Origin: Cryptomeria japonica
Taxonomy: Eukaryota; Streptophyta; Pinopsida; Cupressales; Cupressaceae
Length of the DNA: 64,000 nt
Assembly: GCF_030272615.1 (NCBI RefSeq)
Contig: NC_081406.1
Location: forward strand, 484,809,900-484,873,899
Direction of reading: 5' to 3'
A program made the translations under genes and the position numbers. This document shows positions 47,233 to 59,804 of the stretch, piece after piece. The first letter of the stretch is position 1. Each line of letters starts with the position of its first letter. The notes beneath the pieces were generated by a model. The model was not told where the DNA came from and searched no databases. It was given only the letters and a program-made list of their open reading frames with translations.

Positions 47233-47847
47233 TATATGTTCCATATTCCATACTAATAAGTGAAAAAATTTACTAAATTTTTTGAAACTTGTAGAGTTTC
47301 CATGCACATATCCCGTTTTAGAACATTCATCACGTGGTTTAGTGCTTTCATTCAAAGTTTTAGCACTTTTTCTTTTAGTTATAGTGCATCTGACCATTTT
47401 CTAGTGCATTTGTTGCATATATTAATGCATCTATATAGTTCTTTAAGTGCACCTGTATTGTTCTTTTAGCACATCGGTATAGTTATTTTAGTGCATCTAT
47501 ATAGTTCTTTTAGCGCATATGTATAGTTCATTTAGTGCATTTGTATAGTTCTTTAAATGCATCTATTTAATTATTTTAGCAAATCAGTATAGTTCTTTTA
47601 ACACATATGTATACTTATTTTAGCACATTTGTATAGCAATTTTAACCCAACTATTGTGTGTTTTAGCGCGTCTGCTCTGTACTAGTGTATTTGCTCTCTG
47701 GTTTAGCACTTTTGTTTCACTAGAGTAGCACATTTTTCAAAGATAGAGAGCCAATTTTTGTAACACAAATGAAAAATTTAGGCTTGTAAGCCCATAATAT
47801 TGGACTTATATTTCAAGCGTTTTGCAAGTTCTAACTTTTCTTGCAGG
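47233..47847 (+). repeat. Gypsy-2 leader with degenerate tandem repeats
   Basis: Between about 47340 and 47720 a loose unit of about 25-30 bp (TTTTAGTGCATCTGTATAGTTC type) repeats more than ten times. A similar block recurs near 50640-50700. No coding is seen. Confidence 0.8.
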
Positions 47848-49267
47848 TGTAGACACCTATTTTTGTCCACCTTAATTAAATAAATTTAATATTTGTTTAA
47901 TTATATTTCATCTACCTATTAATTAAATTCACATTTAATTAATTATTTCACCTATTAATTAAATTAACATTTAATTAATACATCCTAAAGACCCTTCTAC
48001 TATTAATTAAATAAATTATTCAATTTATTTGATTTAATTAACCTAATTAAGTTCAAATAATTAATTAAATAAACAAATCATATTTATTTAATTAATTTCC
48101 CTTTTCCATAAATTAAATCCCCTCTTTCACATTTAATTAAATCATCCCCACATTTAAATAAATTTATATTTATTTAAAAATCCCCATTTATCCATCCCAC
48201 TTGCATTCTCCTACAAACCCACTTGCACACTAACCCCTCTTCTAGATTCTTCTAAACCCTTCTAATTGGCCTAAACCCCTGCCTAAGTATTTGCACATTC
48301 CTAAAATAAGGATTAGGAAGGAGTCACTTCTCAAAAGAATTAAAATCTTTCTCCCTTCCACAAGTAAACCTCCAAATTCTTCCTAAGTCTTAAAGGCTAA
48401 CTCACCTTTTGACCGTTGGTTAGAGACTTTTACTCTAACTTAACCATTCATCTAACCCCCAAGTCTCCTCAATCATTCATTTATTTGACCACGGTTATCC
48501 TTTAACCCTTGCACAAGAGTTTACCCCTTGGATAAAAGCTTTATCCGCTAACTTAACCCTAACCAAACCCCCTAGGGTAACTATCATGTCTCTTCAGGCA
48601 TTTAATGCCTCTTCTCTCTCCTCTCAAGCCTCCTCATGATGACACTTGTCAACATGTGACTGGTTTGAAAGTATCACATGGATTGAGGATCATGCCTCTC
48701 TCATCCAATCCTATCCCTTGCTAAATTAATTCAATATTAGCCCTCCAATTTCTTATTTCTTGTATAAATAGGGCCCATCCTCTCATTATCAAGGTGCTAC
48801 ATACTTTGTGCTCTCATTACCAGGGTGTTTTCATTATCAAGCTACACAAGTCTCCCTCAATAATTTTAGTTCATAATCATATTAGCATAGCAATCATAAT
48901 CATAATAATGTTAGCATCTTAGTTTCATTATCAATAACATAGTAATCTTATAAGCATATCATTTCCACGATCTTAGATTCATCCTAGCAAGATTTGATAT
49001 TATCATAATAGATCTTAGTTGCATAAGCATATAGATCAATTTATCATAGCACTCAACCTTTGAGTTGTCATTCTAAGATTCAATTTCTCAATGATCTAAG
49101 AGCAAGAACCATGACTTGAGGAATCCTTGGAGAAAGAGGACAATAGAACAATTTTAAATAGGATAGTTGCTTAATTCATTTTGTCAATTCAATCCTTTTA
49201 TATATAATATTTCATTGGTGTGTAACTAACATTTTGATTGTTTGACGGTCACACTTCCGTGCACACA
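47848..49267 (+). repeat. Second Gypsy-2 family LTR, probably solo
   Basis: It is 1420 bp, starts TGTAGACACC and ends GTGCACACA. It has no PBS after it and no PPT before it, and flanks GCAGG (47843-47847) and ACAAG (49268-49272) differ only by two G-to-A changes. A solo LTR nested in the leader fits best. The alternative is a rearranged LTR-leader-LTR unit. Confidence 0.65.
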
Positions 49268-51465
49268 ACAAGCACAATGGAGTTATATTAAGTTATATTT
49301 TACTTTTGTTTCAATTTTTCATTTCTTGTTACAAAGGTTTGAAAAGAGCTCACACTTCATTTCTTGCAAGGTTTAAAAAGAACTTCACACTTCTTTTGGT
49401 TCTAGATAAAAAGAACTTCATTTTTTCTTTGGCACTATAAAAAAAACTTAACTTTCTTTTCTTGCAAAGGATAAAAAGAACATTTCCTTTTTGCAAGTAG
49501 CTCACATTTCATTTGGTGCAAGCTAAAATGAATAAGTAAATTTCATTTTCTTGTTATACAAAAAGGATAAAAAGGAAAAGGCACACTTCATTTTGCAAGG
49601 TAAAAATAACAAGCCACTTTTCCATTTTCTACAAGGTTTTATCTTCTTGCAAAGTTTTTCAAAATTTATTAAGTTCATGTTGCTATCTTGGCTAAAAATA
49701 ACACCATGATTGCTGGAGAAACATCTCCAAGTAGTAATTATATCATATTTCAATAATGGAATAAAAAGAGCAAGTCAGATTGCAAAGGGTTAAGGAACAA
49801 ACATATCTACTTTGTCTTGTGATAGGCCTATGCTCTCCCCTGAATTGGATGACCAAAACACTGGACTCACTTTCATTTATTGCAATTAGGTTAAATCCAT
49901 TAGCAGGCCTACCCTCTCGAGAAGCCCATAAGGTCGGTGAGAGGGAAATGACCTAAGTGGGGAATGGCTAACACCAAGTATTCCAACCCACTATAATAAA
50001 ATGTGGATTATGATGAAAACCACATCCAATGGTAGTGTTCATTGATAGCCTTCCCCTAGTATCCTTGTGATACGTAAATCCTTTGTTCTAAAGGTTGGGA
50101 AGCCTTTTGAGGGAGTTTATCATTGATGCACCAAACAAAACCCTTACTACAAACTTTAAGTGTAGAAACCAAGCTGAGTCAGTTATCCCAACATTGTAGT
50201 ATTACAGTGCAAGGGTGGGGAAGAATCTACCCCCAAGAAACTCACCATACATCTCCCAAGAAAATAATCCAATTGAGGAGCAATTCTCTTTGGTTCAAGT
50301 TTTGGCAAAAGGAAAAAAAATGGGCACACCCTCAAGTGTGACAGGGCCATTTGAGCTAAAGGAGTATCAAGATGTGAGTTGTGGTATTATTAATGACCCT
50401 TGAGAATAGAAGAGTCTGAGTGATGTGTCTTATTTGTTTAAACTAGTGAAAACAAATAGGATTTGACAAGATCCTTGAACATACACTCATTGTTTAGAGT
50501 ATAGGGTGAAACAAATCAAAACTTCTATCTTATTACTTGATGTTGTGCTTTTAGTCATTTTTAAGAAGATCATCCATTCAACACTCAAAATATTTCACTC
50601 AAAATAGAGTCAAAATTATCAAAATTTCTAGTCATAGAGTAGTTTAGTGCATTGATCAGATACTTTAGCACATGCACTGTCTATTTTGGCACATAAGCCT
50701 TAATTCACCAGAGACCGAGAGTAGATTTTAATTTTTCTCAGAAAACCAGAATCACTTCCAGATGCCCTTTTCAGAATTAATCTTTTCCATCATCTAAAAC
50801 ATCAGTTTAAACATTGCAAAATTAGGTTGTTACAAGTTCAAACTTTCAACAAAACTTAGGTCAAACAACTTAGTACAATCATTCTTTTGATTTATAGTAG
50901 AGTTTCATTTATCAAGATATATCATCCTTTATCACGAAATGAAGCTACACATTTGATTTAACCTAGTCTATCAATAGGAAGGATCTTTCCTATTCGACTT
51001 AGGTATCTCATATTGACAATCACAAAAAAGATCAAAAATTTAAAACAATCTCAATCACTTGTATGACCATTCACCATCAATTGAAGAAAAGGAAACTTAG
51101 TCAAAAGGAAATCTTAAAGAAGATAAGATTTCTCTACATGAACCGTAAACTCTTGTTAAAACATCGTACATTCCTACACTATTTTCATATCTACATGGTC
51201 ATGGAAATGATTCTAACAGAGAATCTTTAAAATACCATGCCTTTGAACAAAGATCAACCTTATCCCAGTCTCTCAATAGAAGTGGTTAAATCTCTTTGTC
51301 CTATCTGCCTTAACAAGAAATGAATTATTCAATCACTCACCATCTAGGATAACCTTTCATCAAATTATCCATTTCAAATGGTCACAATTAGATCATTCGT
51401 ATGCCCATACTAACTAGAGCTCAGAAACAAAAACTCAAAGGGAAGGGAATGAAACCACAACCATC
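49268..51465 (+). other. Gypsy-2 leader, continued
   Basis: No recognised gene. 49320-49660 holds imperfect repeats of about 45 bp (TTGCAAGG..AAAAAGAACTTCACAC type). A short open frame at 50215-50403 (MGKNLPPRNSPY start) could be a relic of the extra leader ORF known in some Tat/Ogre elements, but I see no diagnostic motif. Confidence 0.55.
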
Positions 51466-52615
51466 ATGACAGAAAGAGAGGAAAATCCTTTTTACAAGTA
51501 TCAAGATATTGAAGTAGAGGAGACAACTGAGGAACTAATTCAAGAGGCTCAACAAGACCCCAAATTTAAAAAATTTATGGAAAATATTTTGGAAACTTAT
51601 CCCAAAAAATACTTTTTGATGTTGGCAAGTCAAGGTTCTACACTACCTGTTGATTTCGATATAAGAAAACTAAAAGACACTCCTAAGAGAGAAGAAATCT
51701 AGTCAAGAACTAATGATAACAATCCCTTGAATGCATTAACTCAACAAATCCAGGCTTCTCAACAACAATTGCAAGACATGCAAAGGGGAACAACAAGAAG
51801 ATATACCTTGGAAGACATTTGCCCCTATCCGTTAGATCAGAATTTGAACATGATACTATTTCCACCAAATTGTGAGATTCCAAGATATGATAAATACAAT
51901 GGAAAAACTAACCCACAAGACCATGTGAGGGAATTTTGCACCATGAACTTGGAATTTGCACACAATGAGACCTATTTGATGAGGTTATTTCCAAGAAGTT
52001 TGGGTGGAAAAACCATGGAATGGTTCTCAAAACTTCCACCAAGTATCAGGCCATTTGACGAGCTGGTAGACAAGTTTGTATCTCAATACTCATACAATAT
52101 CCAACATGAATTAACCATGCTTGAATTATGCAACACAAAGAAGAAAAATGGTGAATTGTTCCTTACCTTCTTGCAAATATGGTAACAATTGTTTGCTAGA
52201 TATCCTCATCTTGTACCTGAGAAAGAATAGATGGATATTTTCATTGATACATTGAACAAAAATGAGTTGTAGACTCTAATTCAAATGTCCACCCAATTTT
52301 CACAAGCTAATAAAAAATGGTCTCAAGATTGAGGAAGCCTTGGTTAAAAGGGGAGTGTTAAAATTTTCTGAAGAAGGTACAAACCTTTCCAATAATTACA
52401 GCAATAACAACACCAATAACAATGACAAATCCAAATTCTGGACAAGAAACAATAACATTGTCAATGATGGTGTGGTCGATGCACATAAAATCAAACCAAA
52501 GAAACCAAGATTGAACTTATCAAGAACTAAAACCTCAAACAATTTAGATAACACCATATCTAAACCAATGCCTCCACCATATCAAAGAAAATTCACACCT
52601 TTGGGATAGTCACTC
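51466..52615 (+). pseudogene. gag: Gypsy-2 gag
   Basis: It starts at ATG 51466 (MTEREENPFY). The retrotransposon gag domain at 51727-52185 has IPRYDKYNGKTNPQDHVREF, LFPRSLGGKTMEWFSKLPP and FDELVDKFVSQY, the pattern of gypsy gag in the Tat/Athila group. TAG at 51702 and TAA near 52182, with later stops and frameshifts, break the frame. An Asn-rich stretch follows near 52390-52460. No clear zinc knuckle is seen. Confidence 0.88.
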
Positions 52616-53896
52616 GAATCAACATTCAAAGAGCTCCTTTAAAACAAACTCATAACATTGCGAGATACTTGAGATTTTGAACCAAAAGTCAAACCAACAT
52701 GGTGTAATGATGCACATCATTGTGAGTTTCATAGAAGCAAAGGTCATAGAAATAATGATTACCAAAGATTAAATTATTAAGTTCAAGGCTTTCTCAATAG
52801 AGGTGACATAACTGTGGAAGGACACAAAACAAATGATGATCATGGAGAATTCAAAGATCATCTTCCTAATTATGAAAAGGGAGAACCATCTTCATTAAAC
52901 AACAAAGGAAGAAAAGTGCACTTCATCTATGACAATATCATCAGTCACATCTCAATATCAAACAATCAAGTAAATGTCATCAAAATCAAGGATAAAAAAG
53001 AATACAGACCGATAAATGTAACCACATGAGCACAAACTAAGTTTGTATTGAAAGGAAACACATCTAAAACATCTTCTATCCCTTCAAAACAATATAAATT
53101 AGTAGATCAATTGCAAAAGACACCCACACAAATATCCATACTAGAACTTCTTAAAATATCACCTACCCACAAATATATTCTCGAAAAAGCTCTAGTGGAC
53201 ACCACAGTACCAAACAATTTGGATGTCAATCAATTCCAAGCCATGGTGGAGAATTTAACTACGCCTCAAAATTTACATTTTCAGAAAATGATGACATCTC
53301 CTTAAGTCATCTACATAAAACTCCTCTCCATATTGAGGTTTTAATCCATAAACATTGGGTCAAACATGTATACATAGATAGAAGAGTTGGTCTAAATATT
53401 TGTACTTTAAAGATTATTTGTGCATTGGGTTTCTAAAAAAATGATATAGATCCTAAGAAAAAGATAACCATCAAAGCTTATGATGATGAAGAGAGAAATT
53501 TAGAAGGATTAGTGGTATTTCCCATTCAAGTGGTACCAATTCATAAAGATACAAATTTCCAAGTCTTGGACATGGACTTAACCTAGAACATACTCTTGGG
53601 TTGACCTTGGATCAGTGAAATGTAGGCAGTGCCATCTACCTACCACCAATGTGTGAAATTTCCCTACAATGGACAAGAAATCTCAATCTCAGTAGATTCT
53701 AATCCCTTCCAGTAATGCAGTAATCTCAAGGCAGTTTAAGATGTCTTCATACCATACAATAGGGAAGCTCTCGCTTCTACTTCATCAAGAAGTGAAACAC
53801 AACTCAATTCTTTATGAATAGATTTTGAGAAAAAAATTTAGCTAAAAGATAAAGGCATGGGAGAATATTTTGAACACTCTTTATGTTTACCAAAAC
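52616..53896 (+). pseudogene. Gypsy-2 protease region
   Basis: ISILELLKISPTHKYILEKA (near 53131) precedes the retropepsin. The active site reads YIDRRVGLN near 53370, where the usual form is D-G/S-G/A, so the Asp is kept but the next residues are changed. DPKKKITIKAYDDEE (near 53450), FQVLDMDL and AVPSTYHQCVKFPYNGQEI (near 53625) follow. It ends at KGMGEYFEHSLCLPK, cut by Copia-4. Confidence 0.8.
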
Positions 53897-55121
53897 TGTT
53901 AGATAGTTCAAATAAATGAAACACAACTGAGAGGGGGGGTGAATCAGTTGTCATAGATTACCAGAATATTTAGTATTTAGAACTTTAATAACGAAACCCA
54001 AAACATCAATACCAGAATGCTTAAACCAAATACTAGAATAACAGATAAACCAATTAAGCATAAACAATAATCAAAGAATAAATACCATCCACATGACACC
54101 AAGATTTATATGTGGAAAACCTTGTAAAGGAAAAAATCACGGTGGTAATCCTACCCACAGTCAGAGAATAATTCTGTAGTAAGTATGTGAATTACAATTG
54201 AGGGCCATGCACTTGCAGGAAGGCCAACAACTTAGAGCACACTGCTCATCACAAAAGGAGTCTCACTCACTACATAGAAATCTAGACTACAATCTAAAGA
54301 AATGATTGAACTGCAAAGATAGCATCTCCTATGCCTAAGTACAGTTTTGGTTAAGCTCAATACCAGAGGACTAAATCCTCTTACATAAATCCAACTCTAT
54401 CTCAAATGATCGACAAAATCCTCTGCCTAAATGATATTATATTATTCACACATTACATATCCATATCCCTTTCCTATGACCATGATTATCTACAATGAGC
54501 TTTTACATCATATATATACACACCCTTGACCATAAACAATCAGGTCGGCCACCATCCAATAAACCATTTACATAATTACAAAACATGTCGGCCTTAGAAC
54601 AAACAAATAATATCGAGCTCATAAGACATCCCAGAAACACATCGAGAGGTTCAATCCACACATTACATTAAGCCGGTCCATAACCTAGATCAACTGGGAT
54701 CCAATATAGGTCCACATGCTAAAGCAATGATCCCAATCCACCAAGTCTCAAATATGATCACCATCAGCATCCTGAATCCATACCATAATCTGCACCAACA
54801 CCACTTGTGTATATCATCAAAGATCTTCATCAAAGCTCTGCTGGTGAAACCTTCACTGGAACCACAAACCAAGCTTCCAAGCAAACAGGATAACATCTAA
54901 TCATCAGACCAAAACCAATTGACTGAATATGAATATAAGTAGCATGAATAAGCCAATTCCATAACCAAAACATACCGGAGCATACCAGATCCAAACCAAC
55001 CAAAAACCACACAACCTATTGGGACCAAAAGGGTGTCGATAAAGAATCCTAAACAACTAGTGTTGACATCAATGACAAAACATCAATGCAATACATAATC
55101 AATTCCTCCAAATGGCCAACA
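53897..55121 (-). repeat. 3' LTR of Copia-4
   Basis: It runs from TGTTAGATAG to GGCCAACA on the + strand, 1225 bp, with the G-tract at about 53930-53939. Confidence 0.93.
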
Positions 55122-55533
55122 ATCTCCCCCTTTAGCATTGATGGCAATACTAGATGTGAAAAACATCTAAGTACCAAGAAATGCCAAACAAGTCTCCCCC
55201 AATGGAAGATAGCCAACAATCTCTCACTCAAAGATATAGAAATGGAGTTCTGAAATAAATACCAAACTCCCCCTTTGAATAATATCTCTGTAAAGCTCTG
55301 AATTACACATATATATCTCCCCCTAATGTATACAATTGCTTAAGTTTTTTCACATCAATATCTCTCCCCCTTTGACATCAATGCAAGAAATCTAGCATAA
55401 ATATCTAAGCAAAAACATAAACCACTAAAACACAAATCTAACTACCCCCTCTATGAAGTAGCATCCCCACATCAATGTCGGCATGAATAATATCTCTGAT
55501 AGTACATACTAGATTGATGCCAAAATGCATCAA
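55122..55533 (-). promoter_or_regulatory. Copia-4 3' UTR with purine tracts
   Basis: The terminal PPT (minus AAAGGGGGAGAT) is at 55122-55133. Further tracts lie at about 55193-55202, 55317-55323 and 55362-55374. Confidence 0.75.
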
Positions 55534-58500
55534 TCAGTTCTCTATCGGAGGGTCAAAAAACCCTAACCTATCTCTCAGGTACTCAAATGGTTCCTTAGGA
55601 AAAGGTTTAGTGAAAATATCTACAATCCCCTCTTTAGTGTTCACATAAACCAGTCTAACTTCATTTTCTTCCACCTTCTCCTTCAAAAAATTATACTTGA
55701 TAGATATGTGCTTTGTCTTAGAGTGAAATACTGGATTCTTTGATATGTCAATAGTAGAAGAGTTAGCACAGTGAATAACTACCGGTCTAGTGCAATGCAC
55801 TTTGATATCCTTCAACATTTGCTTCATCCATAAAACTTGTGTACAATTAGTAGCAACAACAACATACTCAGCTTCAACAGTAGATAAAGAAGTACATGAT
55901 TGCTTCTTGTTGATCCATGAAACCAACTTCTTTCCAAGAAATACAGCTCCACCGGAAGTATTTTTCCAGTCATCAACATCTCGAGCCCAATCAACATCTG
56001 TATATGCACATAAAGTAAATGCATCATCCTTAGGGTACCACAAACCATATTAAGATGTACCTTGCAAGTATCTAAAAATTCTTTTCACCACACTCTCATG
56101 ATTTTCTCTAGGGTCACTCTGAAATCTAGATGCAATACAAACATTATTCATTATGCTAGGCCTAGTCTGAGTCAAATAAAGCAGACCTCCAATCATAGAT
56201 TTGTATCTTGTAGGATTTACCAGTGTAGAAACATCTTTCCTTGTCAATTTCTCACTTGTAACCATAGGAGTACTTACCGGTTTAGAGTCTCCTATACCAA
56301 ATTTCTTCAACAATTCCCTAGCATACTTAGTTTGACAAATGAAAATACCTTTGTCAATTTGAGTAATCTGCAAACCTAAGAAAAATTTCATTTCCAATCA
56401 TAGACATTTCAAATTCTTTCTCCATATTTTAAAAAAATTCCATGCACAACTTATCTTCACCTCCAAAAATGATGTCATCAACAAATACTTTAATAATTAA
56501 TATATCATCATCAGTGATCTTATAATATAAATTACTGTCAGCATTACCCTCAGTAAAACCAAGCTTCAAAAGATATTTATCCAACTTGCATACCAGGCTC
56601 TAGGTGCTTGTTTTAATCCATATAAGGCTTTCCTTAACTTGCAAACCATGTTTGTATCATGTGAAAGTGTAAAATCATAAGCTTGCTCAATATAAACTTC
56701 CTCATCAAGATCCTCATTCAAAAATGAACACTTAACATCCTTCTAATAAACCTTGTCATTTTTATTGGCAACATAGGCATGAAATAATCTTAGAGCTTCA
56801 ATCCTAGCTACAGGTGCAAAAGTCTCATCATAATCAATTCCTTCCTTCTGAGAATATCCTTTACAAACCAATCTAGCCTTATTCCTTAAAACTTGACCAT
56901 CCTCATTCAACTTATTCCTAAAAACCCATTTAGTTCCAATAACATTTTTATTTTTAGACCAGGGAACTAAAGTCCATGTGTTATTCTTCTCAATCTGATC
57001 TAATTCTTCTTCCATAGCTTTAAACCGACATTTATCTTTACATGCTTCAATTAATGGTACTGGTTCAACTTGAGAAATTAAACATATCTCATTAGTTGCC
57101 AATCTTCTTCTTGTTATCACTCCATTGTTCTTATCCCCAATGATTTGATCTTCTAAAGTATTCAATCTCACATACCTAGGAGTATTCTGACTCTCTGTTC
57201 CTCTTCTCAGTTCTTCAGTTACTGTTGAATTTTCTAATATTGTCGGAGTAACCGGTTCAATATTTTGTTCTGGTAAAGATGCTACTAGTTCAGATATAAT
57301 CATTTCCACCACTGGCTCTTGCTCATAAACTCTGATTTGACTTCTATTCAGCTCATCCATCTTCACATTAGCACTCTCCAGAATTCTTTGTAATCTCTTG
57401 TTATAACATCTATACACCTTGCTTTCATTAGAATAACCAAGAAATATGCCTTCATCACATCCAGGATCAAATTTTCCAATGATATCATCTCGCCTGATAT
57501 AACATTTACTACCAAATATTTTGAAATACTTAATTGTAGTTGTATTACCAAAGCATAATTCATAAGGTGTCTTACCAGTTTCTCCTTTGATATGTACTAT
57601 GTTGAATTTATAAACCGATGTGCTCACTACTTCTCTCTAGTAGATATGAGGTAGACTAGCTTCCAACATCATTGTTCTAGCAGCATCCAAGATAGTTATG
57701 TTCTTTCCTTTCACAACTACATTCTACTGAGGTGTCCAGGGAGCAGAAAATTGTCTCCTTATACCATGCTTCTCACAAAAGTTATTAATCTCACCAAATG
57801 TGAATTCTCCACCATGATCTGACCTCAAACATTTAATCTTAAATCTTGTCTTTGTTTCAATTTTAGCTTTAAAGATTTTAAAATTTTCAAAAGCTTCAAA
57901 TTTCTCCCTTAGAAAAGTAACCCACATGATTGTAGAATAATCATCAATGATTAGCATACAATATCTATCACCTTGAAAACTTTTAACTCTGGCAGGGCCA
58001 CACAAATCAGTATGAATAAGATCAAGAACAACATTAGATTTATCTTGTATACTCCTAAAAGAGGTTCTGACCTATTTACCCATTTGACATTCTTTACATA
58101 CCACATTATAGGGCTTCACAATCTTAGGTATATCTCTAACTACCTTAGTTGAACCGATCTTCACAATGTAATCAAAATTCACATGACATAGGCTCTTATG
58201 CCATAGCCAACTCTCATCAATTTGTGAAATCAAACATGTCTTCTCATCGGAATTCAAATGAAATATATTACCTTTTGTTTGTGTACTGGTTGCAATCTCT
58301 AAACCAGATCTATTAATGATTTTGCATTTTCCATCCTTGAACTATAATTGAAATCCCTTATCCACCAATTGTCCTACACTCAAAAGAATATGCCTTAAAC
58401 CTTCAACAAAATAAACATTATCAGTATTTTTCTTAGCATCCAATGATATAGTTCCTTTTCCTTTGATCATACATGCTTTGTCATCTCCAAATATAACAAG

Positions 58501-59746
58501 ATCGCCATCAAATTCTTGCAAAGATAGAAACTTCCCTTTATCTCCAATCATATAATGTGAACATCCACTATGAATTACCCATTCATCCTTATCTTCAATT
58601 TTAGCATCAAGTTCCTTCTCTTCAGGTACATTCTCTTCCAGTGCCGGAACATCTTCCTTGATATCCAGGAATGCCCATTCCTTCCCATTGTTGGAACCAC
58701 TAGCAGAGTCTTCTGTCGGTTCATCAGCAGAATCAGTAACACCTTCCTCATCCACTATGTAGCATGATTTGTCTCTATTTTTCCTATACTTATAATTTTT
58801 TTGATATCCAAGGTTAGGCTTAAAAGATCTTCTCACTCTTTCTTCAAATCTTGAATTCCTTTCAAGACATATAGATGCAAAATGACCAATCTTATTACAT
58901 GCAAAACATTTAAAAGGTGTTTTTCCTTCATAATTATGTCCTACTGGTCCTTTAGGTACTCTTCTAGAAAATAGTGCTTCAAGTTGCTCAAACTCATCAT
59001 CTTCTCTTTTCATATCATCCAATTTCTTTGCATATAAATCTTTCCAATCTTGCTTACCGATTGATGATGCAAATGCATGAAAAGAAGGTTCGGACTTCAT
59101 AGCTCCAGAAGGTCCAAATTCTTCAAGCTCAAAAGAAGATAATTTCCCAACCAAGGTTTCTCTATTGACAAAAGTATTAGCCATTGTTCTCAATTCATTA
59201 ATTGCAGTAGCCTTCATCTTGTAAGCTGGTGGTAGGGCTCTTCAAAATTTAGAAACTATTTCATCTTCACTCAGAGTTCCACCACAACATTGAATTTCCA
59301 TAACAATCTCATTTACCCTTTCCATGAATGTAGTAATCCTTTCATCTTCTTTCATCTTCAGGTTTTCATATCTCACCTGGTAACCATCAAGTTTAGCAAT
59401 CTTCATAGTAGGGTCACCTTCATTAAGAGTCTCCAACTTATCCCATATAGCCTTTCCAGATGAGTTTTTGATTAATTTCATTATTTATTGATTAGAGAGT
59501 GCATACAAGAGGGCTTCTCTTCCTCTACAATCATTCTCAATATCCTTATCCAAGTTTTCTAGAGGAGGATTGCTAGATGTTAGATTATGAGGTGTAACAC
59601 CATTATATGTGATCTCCCAAATCTCCTTGTCAAGACATCTCAGATGAATCCATCTGAATCTTCCATACTTTGTAATTTGTTCCATCAAGACTAGGAATAT
59701 CTCTCCAAAAGATATCTCTAGATGAACTTGAATTGTTAGTCACCAT
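55534..59746 (-). pseudogene. gag-pol: Copia-4 gag-pol polyprotein, broken
   Basis: The gag ATG is at 59744-59746. Gag covers 58900-59700, with knuckle CFACNKIGHFASIC near 58890. The protease reads WVIHSGCSHYMIGD: the catalytic Asp is His. Integrase is at 57724-58257 and onward (HKSLCHVNFDY, CGPARVKSFQGDRYC). RT starts in 56743-57627 ([20 protein letters not shown]), with FVDDIIFGG near 56480. RNase H is at 55534-56043 (GGAVFLGKKLVSW). Stops include TAG at 58074, 57724-57726 and 57637-57639, the last two shared with Copia-3, and a TAA near 56049. Confidence 0.94.
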
Positions 59747-59790
59747 AGGATCTTCCTCAAGTGGTTAATTTTTCTGCAGAGAGGACCAGA

Positions 59791-59804
59791 GCTCTGATAC
59801 CAAT
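59791..59804 (-). other. Primer binding site of Copia-4
   Basis: The + strand reads GCTCTGATACCAAT, the exact complement of the iMet PBS, just outside the 5' LTR. Confidence 0.92.

Larger units (their letters stand above)
45766..53896 (+). mobile_element. Gypsy-2, Tat/Ogre-like element, 5' part only
   Basis: It contains the 5' LTR 45766-47211, a gypsy-type PBS, a long leader that contains a second LTR, gag at 51466 and a protease region, and stops where Copia-4 begins. RT, RNase H, integrase and 3' LTR are absent from the window. The long leader and the gag type suggest the Tat/Ogre group; RT would be needed to confirm this. Confidence 0.8.

Noticed and set aside
47260-47469. ORF over the Gypsy-2 leader repeats
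   Set aside because: It spans the PBS-proximal tandem repeats and is low in complexity; not supported as coding.
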